Source: Spirochaetaceae bacterium (GTDB lineage Bacteria > Spirochaetota > Spirochaetia > Treponematales > Breznakiellaceae). From it: a stretch of 12,966 nt of DNA. The translations under genes and the position numbers were made by a program. The notes below the pieces were generated by a model. That model was given only the letters and a program-made list of their open reading frames with translations, was not told where the DNA came from and made no database searches. The first letter of the stretch is position 1. Every line of letters begins with the position of its first letter. The stretch covers positions 1 through 12,966 of the forward strand of contig JAITKQ010000170.1 of assembly GCA_031278295.1 (NCBI GenBank), read 5' to 3'. This document shows, piece after piece, positions 7,053 to 12,464 of the stretch.

Positions 7053-7649
7053 TTAAGTAGGCAGGGCAGGCCGCGCCAGGCGGGTAGCGGAACAAGCGCT
7101 TACGCGGTTATTTTCGGAGTTTCGCTTGGCGAAACTCCAGGCATGGCCGGGCGGGTTTTCCGTCCGGGGGCTGACCCCAGTCGTAGCTTCCCCCGAAAGG
7201 GGGCTGACCCCAGCCGCAGCTTCCTCCGAGAGGGGGCTGACCCCGCCTCCAGCCGGCTGAAGTTCCTCACCCTCTACGCGCATCACGGCACCGGTCCACT
7301 CCTCCGCCCAGTCAAGGGGCCCCGCTTCCAGTATCCGTGACCAGTACCGGTCGCCCCAAATATGCCCGCTCCGCCCGTGCGGCAAGTTGTACCTCACCGC
7401 AAACGTCTGCTTGAGCCACTGCATAATCCGCGGCAACTCGAATCCGCCCTCCGGCTTTATGTAAAACACAAGCCGGTCGTCCTCCAGGCGCAGAGCGCGT
7501 ATCTCGAAATCGTAGCGTTCCGCCGTCCCGCCCAAAACCCGGGCAAAGAGCGCCTGCGCCTGCATCAACCGGAACAACTGTTCCCGGTTGATGATGACCG
7601 TGCGGATTTCGTACCACACGCCCTGTCTAAGTTCTCTTAAAGGTCGCAT
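7053..7649 (-). CDS. Y1/IS200-like (RAYT-type) transposase relative, catalytic motifs missing
   Basis: Residues 1-108 resemble REP-associated tyrosine transposases of the Y1_Tnp family: an opening LRQGVWYEIRTVIINREQLF, then PRIMQWLKQTFAVRYN and HGRSGHIWGDRYWSRIL. Active members have a histidine-hydrophobic-histidine (HUH) motif in the strand before the MQWLK helix and a catalytic tyrosine in a later helix (often YI.LNPVRA). Here the HUH position reads EDDRLVFYI, with no histidine, and no tyrosine helix is seen. The C-terminal ~65 residues are unlike the family. They comprise three 11-residue GVSPLSxEAxx-type repeats (about 136-168) and then a tail translated from a hairpin-rich stretch. The gene is thus a decayed element or a domesticated DNA-binding protein. 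The ATG at 7649 is preceded by a weak GGGA. A possible promoter lies upstream (TTGTCA at 7699-7704, TAAAGC at 7676-7681, 17-base spacer), but support is weak. Confidence 0.7.
   Translation of the reverse strand: MRPLRELRQGVWYEIRTVIINREQLFRLMQAQALFARVLGGTAERYDFEIRALRLEDDRLVFYIKPEGGFELPRIMQWLKQTFAVRYNLPHGRSGHIWGDRYWSRILEAGPLDWAEEWTGAVMRVEGEELQPAGGGVSPLSEEAAAGVSPLSGEATTGVSPRTENPPGHAWSFAKRNSENNRVSACSATRLARPALPT
7116..7138. repeat. Perfect 10-bp hairpin in the transposase 3' end
   Basis: GGAGTTTCGC (7116-7125) and GCGAAACTCC (7129-7138) form a perfect stem with a 3-base loop. It lies inside the part of the transposase-like frame that does not resemble the family (translated WSFAKRNSE). It could be a REP-like dispersed element, as expected beside a RAYT gene; only one copy is in this window. 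Confidence 0.6.
7166..7244. repeat. Three 33-bp direct repeats with hairpin-forming core
   Basis: The 13-mer GGGGGCTGACCCC occurs at 7166-7178, 7199-7211 and 7232-7244, an exact 33-base period. Because 33 is a multiple of three, the minus-strand frame reads an 11-residue repeat (GVSPLSEEAAA, GVSPLSGEATT, GVSPRTENPPG). Between cores, the plus strand can form CCCCC-GAAA-GGGGG (7190-7203) and CCTCC-GAGA-GGGGG (7223-7236), both closed by GNRA-type tetraloops. The core can itself pair GGGG with CCCC. Confidence 0.85.
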
Positions 7650-7946
7650 ACATCCCGTGCCGGTATGCCGTTTTTGCTTTAACCCGCCGCAACAAACATG
7701 ACAAAGCGCATAATTTTACACACGCGACTGTAAGCGTCTTTTTCGCGCGGCGGCATGCACAAGGCCCCTTTTGCCCCGTGCCGCCGGTCCGGAAATTGCT
7801 ACCGGGACAGGGCTGATTCGATCAGGGCCGGGGTTTGCGACAAGCGGGCTTTGCCCGCCGCAAACTTCGGTATTTAACAAAGAGCATGGTATCAGCACTG
7901 CTGTTGTCGGAGCTGTTACGGGAGTTGCTAAGCTCTACAGAAATTA
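7650..7946. other. Non-coding stretch with clustered stem-loops
   Basis: No convincing gene was seen here; short frames on both strands have no recognisable family and are made of repeats. It contains CGGCGGCA (7748-7755) pairing with TGCCGCCG (7779-7786), CTGAT/ATCAG (7813-7817 with 7821-7825), and a longer two-part stem at 7833-7865. The part nearest 7946 lies just beyond the stop of the ORF6N remnant. Confidence 0.55.
7833..7865. repeat. Two-part inverted repeat (bulged hairpin)
   Basis: The outer arm GTTTGCG (7833-7839) pairs with CGCAAAC (7859-7865). The inner arm GCGGGC (7844-7849) pairs with GCCCGC (7853-7858) around a TTT loop. A 4-base ACAA bulge on one side separates them. The bulged, GC-rich layout is reminiscent of REP or Y1-transposon end hairpins and lies about 190 bases upstream of the transposase-like start. 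No T tract follows, so it is not a standard terminator. Confidence 0.5.
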
Positions 7947-8168
7947 CTACTCGTGATACGATTGAAAAATGAGAGACAACGATGGACGGAAATTAAGCAA
8001 AGCGGCGATTTGCATTTCATGGTCAGGAACATCAAACAGATGGCGGCGCAATTCAACAAATGCCCGCATAATTTGAATGTTCACGTTGACGGCTATGTCG
8101 CTGTTCAACAACACGGAAAGCATGGCTATACCTTGTTCGGTAAAGGCAAAAGCCCCCCCCCCCCCCAT
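7947..8168 (-). pseudogene. ORF6N-domain protein fragment
   Basis: The frame holds FAFTEQGIAMLSVLLNSDIA followed by VNVNIQIMRAFVELRRHLFD, a clear match to the middle of ORF6N-domain proteins (phage- and mobile-element-associated DNA-binding proteins, typically with YAFTEQGVAMLSSVL). The N-terminal half of the domain is missing. Homology begins right after a 14-base G tract (translated GGGG), and an in-frame TAG lies 24 bases upstream of the first ATG. The C-terminus after LRRHLFDVPDHEMQIAALL is short and ends early. A peptide could still be made from ATG 8168, but it would lack most of the domain. It lies downstream of hsdR on the same strand, a place where such accessory genes are common in type I restriction loci. 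Confidence 0.72.
8153..8166. repeat. 14-base homopolymer (G on minus strand) at the ORF6N break
   Basis: Fourteen consecutive C on the given strand, G14 on the strand of the ORF6N remnant, sit exactly where homology to ORF6N proteins begins. It has the same length and orientation as the tract at 6415-6428. A change of one base would shift the frame between the upstream sequence and the remnant, but upstream frames show no ORF6N N-terminus, so simple phase-off of an intact gene is not supported. Confidence 0.9.
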
Positions 8169-8279
8169 ATCTCCATAGGCCTCACTCCGCTACGCTCCGT
8201 TGCGGCCTATTCCACCACCCCCACTCATATCCGCGCCCCCGCCAGGCAGCGCCCGCCGGTCGTTGTTGATGCGGTTCAA
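8169..8279. repeat. GC-rich inverted-repeat element downstream of hsdR
   Basis: The 111 bases between the hsdR stop and the ORF6N remnant contain ATAGGCC (8175-8181) pairing with GGCCTAT (8204-8210) around a 22-base loop that itself repeats CTCCG. A second G-rich stretch (GATATGAGTGGGGGTGGTGG on the minus strand, about 8211-8233) resembles the GATATG-plus-G-run beside the 14-base tract, suggesting local duplication. Composition is much more GC-rich than hsdR. It may be a dispersed repeat and could also serve as the hsdR transcript end. Confidence 0.45.
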
Positions 8280-11200
8280 TCATTGGACATATTCCACCCA
8301 CATCTCGCACTGGGAGATTACCGTATTTACGGCATCTTCTTCACCTTCGGGCGGGTATTTATATTTTTTTAATAGACGCTTGACCAGCATTTTCATGGCT
8401 GCTCTGGAGCCTTCTTTTACGTCCCAGTCTATCGTACGGTTTTTTCGGAGCGTTTCCGTCAATTCTTGGGTCATGGCTTTCAACTCGTCGTTGGTGTAAT
8501 AATCTTTTTGGCGCAACGGATCGGACAGGGCGTGGTAAAAGGCCAGCTCTTCTTCGGATAAACCAAGCGCCTTTCCCTCTTTGTGAGCGGCGGAAATGTC
8601 CTCCGCTATTTTTTTAAGAGCGTCAATGACATCCGCGTTTGTTAATTGCCTGTTCCGGTAGGCGTTCATAAGATTTCTCATCCGTTCAGAAAATTTTTGA
8701 GCCTGAACAAAGTCTTTACGCAGATATAGCCGGATTTGTTCGTCTATCAATTTTCGCATCAATTCCGCCGCAAGGTTTTTCTGTTCCATTTTGGCGATTT
8801 GTTCAAGATATTCAGGCGAAAAAAGAGAAAACCCTTCCTGTTCATCCGCAAATAGATTAATAATTCCTTCGCTTTTAACGCTTTGTTTAAGAAGTTCGTT
8901 AATCTGATTGTTAATTTCTTTGAATGAAAGCCTGCCGCTTCCGGTAAATTTATTTAAGGCGGCCCTAAGCGCCTCGAAATAGGCTGATTCGTACCGCTGT
9001 TTTTTATCAAGCCGGCTTTGGCAGAGAGAACGCGCATTTATCAACAACAAAGCCTCTTTACAAAACAGTTTTTGGGCATCTTCACCTTTTCCAAGAATGA
9101 AGTTTATGCCGTCCCGGATTATATCCGCCCTGTCCGCGTCGGTAGAATTATCGTCAATGAACGCCTGATATTGAAAGCCGTGAAACAATTCGCCGCAAAC
9201 TTTTAATTTTTCGCAAAATCGCGGCAGGGCGGTTTTGGCAATGTCCATTTCGCCGTAATTTTTCCTGTCCCGCATGGTGTAATCATTCATAGCCTTTTTT
9301 AATGCACCCGCTATGCCTATGTAATCAACGACCAGCCCGCCTTCCTTGTCTTTGAAAACCCGGTTGACGCGGGCGATGGCTTGCATCAGGTTGTGTCCCG
9401 ACATCGGCTTGAACAGATACAGGGTGGCAAGACTGGGGATATCAAATCCGGTGAGCCACATATCAACTACAACGGCGATTTTCATTGGATCCGCGTCATC
9501 CTTGAATTTTTTTGCCAGTTCTTTTTTGTATGTCTTGTTTCCAATTATAGAATGCCAGTCCTCAGGATCATCATTGCCCGCTGTCATCACAAGTTTGATT
9601 TTTTCATTCCATTCGGGACGCAGTTCGAGGAATTTCCGGTACACGCTCATGGCGATAGGGCGCGAATAACACACCACCATCGCCTTGCCGGTGAGAAGGC
9701 GCTCCCGATATTTTTCATAATGCCCCGCAATGTCATTACAAAAACTGTGTATTGTCTCCGGCGCGCCGAGTATCGCTTCCATATTGCCGAGTTCTTTCTT
9801 GCTTTTTTCTATGTCTTTTTCGCAGGCGTTTTGGGCAAGTAATTCATAGGCCTCGTCAATTTTTTGCAATATGTCTTCGTTTAGTCCAAGGTTAATGACG
9901 CGGCTTTCATAATACACAGGCTTTGTCGCCCCGTCTTCCACGCTTTGAGTCATATCGTAAATGTCGATGTAATCGCCAAATAATTCTTTTGTATTTTTGC
10001 CGGTGTATGCGATGGGCGTTCCGGTAAAACCGATAAAGGCCGCATTGGGGAGGCTGTCCCTGATAATACGGGCCGCGCCAATGCTGAGTTTGCCGTCTCT
10101 GCTTACTTTTTCGGTTAATCCGTAATGGCTTCGGTGGGCCTCGTCCGCAATTACGATGATATTTTTTCTTGTTGACAAGGGGACGTGTGATTTTGCAAAT
10201 GATGATTCCGCAAACTTTTGAATCGTGGAAAAGAAAATACCGTTTGCTCTGCGGTCATTGAGGAGCTTATATAAATCCCTTCTGCTTTCCGCCTGTTCCG
10301 GCGTTTGCCGCAGAAAATCCTTGCAGGCGCAAAATTGTTCGTAGAGTTGATCATCAAGATTATTCCGGTCGGTCAGCACAACAATGGTGGGGCTTTCCAT
10401 CATCTTGCCCAACAGGGCGGCGTAAAACACCATAGAAAGGGACTTGCCGCTGCCCTGGGTATGCCAGAAAACACCGGCTTTGCCGGATTCGGCGCAGTAC
10501 GGGGGCGCGGGTTCCGCGGCGAATTGATAATCACGGGATACTGCGGGGATAGGCGCGGTTTTCTCTTTGGGAAATGTTTTTACATTTTGATAAGACGCGG
10601 CTTGATAAGACGCGGCGTCCGCTGCCAGCAATGTTGATGCTACCGCTTTTTTGACCGCAAAATACTGATGGTACCCCGCAAGTATTTTTTTGTCTTCCGG
10701 CGTATCAGCGGAAAACAGTATAAAGTTTTGGAGTATGTCTAAAAAACGGCCATGTTCCAACATTCCTTCAAAAAGTATGTTATAGTGGGCAAACCTTGTT
10801 TCTTCATAATCTCCATTGACCGTTTTCCACGCGGAAAAGCGGTCAAGACTTGAGAAAATAGTCCCCGCCTTTGTTTCCGTTAAATCGCTGATAATACAAA
10901 ACGCATTATACACAAACAGGCCGGGTATTTCTTTCATATAGTTGCGAAGCTGATTGTAGCCGTTTTCAATACCGACATCTTCTTTCATGCAGGTTTTTAA
11001 TTCTATCACCGCCAAAGGGATACCGTTCACAAAGATAATTATATCGGGACGGCGGTTAAAATTTTCTATATATGTCCATTGGTTGATAACCTGAAATACA
11101 TTGTTTGACGGATTTTTGAAGTCAACAAGATAGATTATTTCTGTTTTGGTTTCGCCTTTTTCCTGATACGAAACCTCAAGGCCGTTTTGGAGCCAGTCGG

Positions 11201-11438
11201 TAAATGTTTTGTTTTTCTGTATCAATGTACCATTTTCTATATGGCTAATTTTGTGTACCGCTTCTTCCAGCGCGGCGGCTTTTGCCTGTTTGTTAATACG
11301 TTGCAGTTGTTCTATTAAAACGTCCATGTACAGCGGGTTGTGATAATCCCGCTTGATGTCCGGCCCGTATTTGTGTTCGTAGCCGAGCCCTTCAAGCAGT
11401 GCAACGACGGCGTTTTCATAACCGGACTCGTTAAACAT
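8280..11438 (-). CDS. hsdR: Type I restriction endonuclease subunit R
   Basis: Motor and nuclease subunit that translocates and cleaves DNA in complex with HsdM and HsdS. The 1052-aa chain is of normal length. The N-terminal nuclease domain has a PD-(D/E)xK site (D132 in RRPDIIIF, E146 and K148 in AVIELK). The SF2 helicase follows: Walker A TQGSGKS (about 327-333), DEAH at 432-435, TGTP at 472-475, WLTGFDIPS, and QAIARVNRVF (about 686-695). The C-terminal helical part (YRNRQLTNADVIDAL, then LGLSEEELAFYHAL) is the type I R C-terminal domain that contacts the methylase core. An upstream in-frame ATG at 11465 would add nine residues, but GGGAG lies seven bases before the ATG at 11438, which is therefore preferred. 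That ATG overlaps the stop of the 80-aa gene by eight bases. No hsdM or hsdS is in the window. The coding sequence is more AT-rich than the ribF-pnp region, consistent with acquisition by transfer. Confidence 0.96.
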   Translation of the reverse strand: MFNESGYENAVVALLEGLGYEHKYGPDIKRDYHNPLYMDVLIEQLQRINKQAKAAALEEAVHKISHIENGTLIQKNKTFTDWLQNGLEVSYQEKGETKTEIIYLVDFKNPSNNVFQVINQWTYIENFNRRPDIIIFVNGIPLAVIELKTCMKEDVGIENGYNQLRNYMKEIPGLFVYNAFCIISDLTETKAGTIFSSLDRFSAWKTVNGDYEETRFAHYNILFEGMLEHGRFLDILQNFILFSADTPEDKKILAGYHQYFAVKKAVASTLLAADAASYQAASYQNVKTFPKEKTAPIPAVSRDYQFAAEPAPPYCAESGKAGVFWHTQGSGKSLSMVFYAALLGKMMESPTIVVLTDRNNLDDQLYEQFCACKDFLRQTPEQAESRRDLYKLLNDRRANGIFFSTIQKFAESSFAKSHVPLSTRKNIIVIADEAHRSHYGLTEKVSRDGKLSIGAARIIRDSLPNAAFIGFTGTPIAYTGKNTKELFGDYIDIYDMTQSVEDGATKPVYYESRVINLGLNEDILQKIDEAYELLAQNACEKDIEKSKKELGNMEAILGAPETIHSFCNDIAGHYEKYRERLLTGKAMVVCYSRPIAMSVYRKFLELRPEWNEKIKLVMTAGNDDPEDWHSIIGNKTYKKELAKKFKDDADPMKIAVVVDMWLTGFDIPSLATLYLFKPMSGHNLMQAIARVNRVFKDKEGGLVVDYIGIAGALKKAMNDYTMRDRKNYGEMDIAKTALPRFCEKLKVCGELFHGFQYQAFIDDNSTDADRADIIRDGINFILGKGEDAQKLFCKEALLLINARSLCQSRLDKKQRYESAYFEALRAALNKFTGSGRLSFKEINNQINELLKQSVKSEGIINLFADEQEGFSLFSPEYLEQIAKMEQKNLAAELMRKLIDEQIRLYLRKDFVQAQKFSERMRNLMNAYRNRQLTNADVIDALKKIAEDISAAHKEGKALGLSEEELAFYHALSDPLRQKDYYTNDELKAMTQELTETLRKNRTIDWDVKEGSRAAMKMLVKRLLKKYKYPPEGEEDAVNTVISQCEMWVEYVQ
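10587..10616. repeat. 15-bp tandem duplication inside hsdR
   Basis: TTGATAAGACGCGGC occurs twice back to back (10587-10601 and 10602-10616). On the coding strand it gives AASYQAASYQ. It falls in the linker between the nuclease domain and Walker A, where length change would be tolerated; one unit adds or removes five residues without a frameshift. Confidence 0.9.
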
Positions 11439-11673
11439 GGGATTTCTCCCGGTAGTATTCATCAACGATGAATTCGGCGTTTTCGTACCACATCAGGGAG
11501 CCGGTTTCCTGTATTGCCCGGTAAGTATCGGATTCAAGGAATTCCGCATAGACCTCATCGAAGGCGCGGTTTTCTTTTTGGGCAAGGAGGCTCACGGTAT
11601 GTAGAATTTTAAGCGCCACGACGAAAGAAATGTTTTTTCCCATATAAACATATATATTTTCTAAAGTTTCCAT
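11431..11673 (-). CDS. Small helical protein, translationally coupled to hsdR
   Basis: 80-aa acidic protein, no family name recognised. It begins METLENIYVYMGKNISFVVAL and is predicted mostly helical, with no signal peptide. Its second half (DEVYAEFLESDTYRAIQETG, SLMWYENAEFIVDEYYRE) lines up with that of the 85-aa protein at 12207-12464: DE, an aromatic/Leu-Ser-Tyr stretch, ET.., a Leu/Met-Trp, then a final DE/NEE helix. This suggests the two are paralogues or the same fold. Strong Shine-Dalgarno AAGGAG six bases before the ATG. Its stop overlaps the hsdR ATG by eight bases, so HsdR translation is probably coupled to it. A 107-base gap separates it from the DUF3791 pair, so it may have its own promoter. 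It could be an antitoxin-like or adaptor protein; this is inference. Confidence 0.8.
   Translation of the reverse strand: METLENIYVYMGKNISFVVALKILHTVSLLAQKENRAFDEVYAEFLESDTYRAIQETGSLMWYENAEFIVDEYYREKSHV
11446..11450 (-). promoter_or_regulatory. Shine-Dalgarno that fixes the hsdR start
   Basis: GGGAG on the minus strand ends seven bases before the ATG at 11438. The longer in-frame start at 11465 lies upstream of this site. The site itself is inside the coding sequence of the 80-aa gene. Confidence 0.65.
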
Positions 11674-11780
11674 GCATCTCTCCTTATAAAACCCAAATTG
11701 GTTAAAGCTCTTTCAGACAGTCAAACCGATCAATGAAATTTCAAATTCATAAAGATACGCCGTTAATCCGTGGAATAGGG

Positions 11781-11996
11781 TCATTGTCTTCGTGCCTCGA
11801 TAAAATCCTCGGCAAAATAAACGGTTTCGTCTATATCTTGAGTATGCAAAGTACCGTAACACTCGCGTATCGCGTCGGTTACGCCGTATTCCCTGAAAAG
11901 CTTCAAGGTTTCCGATGTTGTCATGTTATACCGATGCGCGTAACCTTCTACAGCGCAGACAACGAGCAGGTTTTTATCATGGTCTGCTTCTATCAT
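11781..11996 (-). CDS. DUF3791-family small protein (second copy)
   Basis: 71-aa protein. The pattern VVCAVEGYAHRYNMTTSETL, LFREYGVTDAIRECYGTLHT is that of DUF3791 (a cysteine-containing helix, then LF..YGV...I...Y..LH). It is a divergent paralogue of the neighbouring DUF3791 gene and overlaps it by four bases (ATGA); a GAGGA site lies in the end of the upstream gene, so the two are translationally coupled. DUF3791 proteins are small helical proteins commonly encoded next to DUF3990 genes; an antitoxin or partner role is inferred from that context, not from sequence. No DNA-binding motif, signal peptide or membrane segment is visible. Confidence 0.82.
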   Translation of the reverse strand: MIEADHDKNLLVVCAVEGYAHRYNMTTSETLKLFREYGVTDAIRECYGTLHTQDIDETVYFAEDFIEARRQ

Positions 11997-12205
11997 GGTT
12001 TATCCTCGTTTGCCCCTGCAATGAGGCTTTTTATATCGTCTGTTATAGCCGTCCCGCCCATAACGTGGAGAGCGTCGTATGCTGATTTAATATACGAGAT
12101 AATATCATAGCGGGTGAATAAATCAATTGCCTCCCGCCCGGTGAGGTTCTCATGTTCTTTGTATTCTTCGATACAATAGGCTATAAAATCTATTCTGTCG
12201 TTCAC
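11993..12205 (-). CDS. DUF3791-family small protein (first copy)
   Basis: 70-aa protein, the more typical of the two DUF3791 copies: IDFIAYCIEEYKEHENLTGR, then LFTRYDIISYIKSAYDALHV. The start is a GTG at 12205, one base after the stop of the 85-aa gene, with AGAGGA eight bases upstream; no ATG fits. It ends in a four-base ATGA overlap with the second DUF3791 gene. Tight packing in the order DUF3990, 85-aa protein, DUF3791, DUF3791 says the four are made together. Function unknown; a partner of the ADP-ribosyltransferase-like protein is the leading guess. Confidence 0.88.
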   Translation of the reverse strand: MNDRIDFIAYCIEEYKEHENLTGREAIDLFTRYDIISYIKSAYDALHVMGGTAITDDIKSLIAGANEDKP

Positions 12206-12206
12206 G

Positions 12207-12464
12207 CTATGCTTCCTCTGGAAAGGTTATCCGTCCTGTTTCCCATTCCTCGTTCAAAATCTCACAAAGCGCGCGGGGGCTTAGATGCCATAATTTCGTG
12301 GATTCTATTTCCAGTTTACTGTACAAAAACGATGAATACAACAGGCGGAAGGCTTCTTCATCGCTTACATTCCTGTTTTTCATGATTTCCCGAATTACAA
12401 GGGGGATGAGCAGTTCCCGTATGCCTTTGAATTGCGATACATCGTATTCTTTTAATTCTTCCAT
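12207..12464 (-). CDS. Small helical protein between DUF3990 and DUF3791 genes
   Basis: 85-aa protein, no family name recognised. Acidic and helical, with the pattern DEEAFRLLYSSFLYSKLEIE followed by STKLWHLSPRALCEILNEEW. The KLWHLS...NEE segment corresponds to the LMWYEN...DEYYRE segment of the 80-aa protein upstream of hsdR. Its ATG lies inside the last codons of the DUF3990 gene (13-base overlap) with GGGAG eight bases upstream, and its TAG is one base from the next start, so it is embedded in a coupled operon. Small proteins with this place beside a toxin-like gene are often antitoxins. That is inference, because no neutralising or DNA-binding motif is recognisable. Confidence 0.85.
   Translation of the reverse strand: MEELKEYDVSQFKGIRELLIPLVIREIMKNRNVSDEEAFRLLYSSFLYSKLEIESTKLWHLSPRALCEILNEEWETGRITFPEEA

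Noticed and set aside
7166..7244. CRISPR array at the 33-bp repeats
   Set aside because: There are only three units, the spacing is back-to-back with variable inner bases that are themselves related, and no cas gene is present. It is a coding tandem repeat.
6504..7340. 278-codon + strand frame opposite ribF and the transposase-like gene
   Set aside because: It is antisense to the clear FAD synthetase motifs, and its C-terminal repeat is only the translation of the 33-bp DNA repeats.
7953..8372. 139-codon + strand frame across the ORF6N remnant and the hsdR end
   Set aside because: The opposite strand carries recognisable ORF6N and HsdR residues; this frame reads through the homopolymer and has no family resemblance.
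11438..11465. Longer HsdR start at the ATG at 11465
   Set aside because: The better-spaced GGGAG precedes the ATG at 11438, and the extra nine residues resemble nothing in the family.
11674..11780. Promoter with TTGACT (minus strand, 11719-11724) before the 80-aa gene
   Set aside because: No acceptable -10 box lies at a suitable distance from this hexamer, so it was not listed as a promoter although the 107-base gap could contain one.
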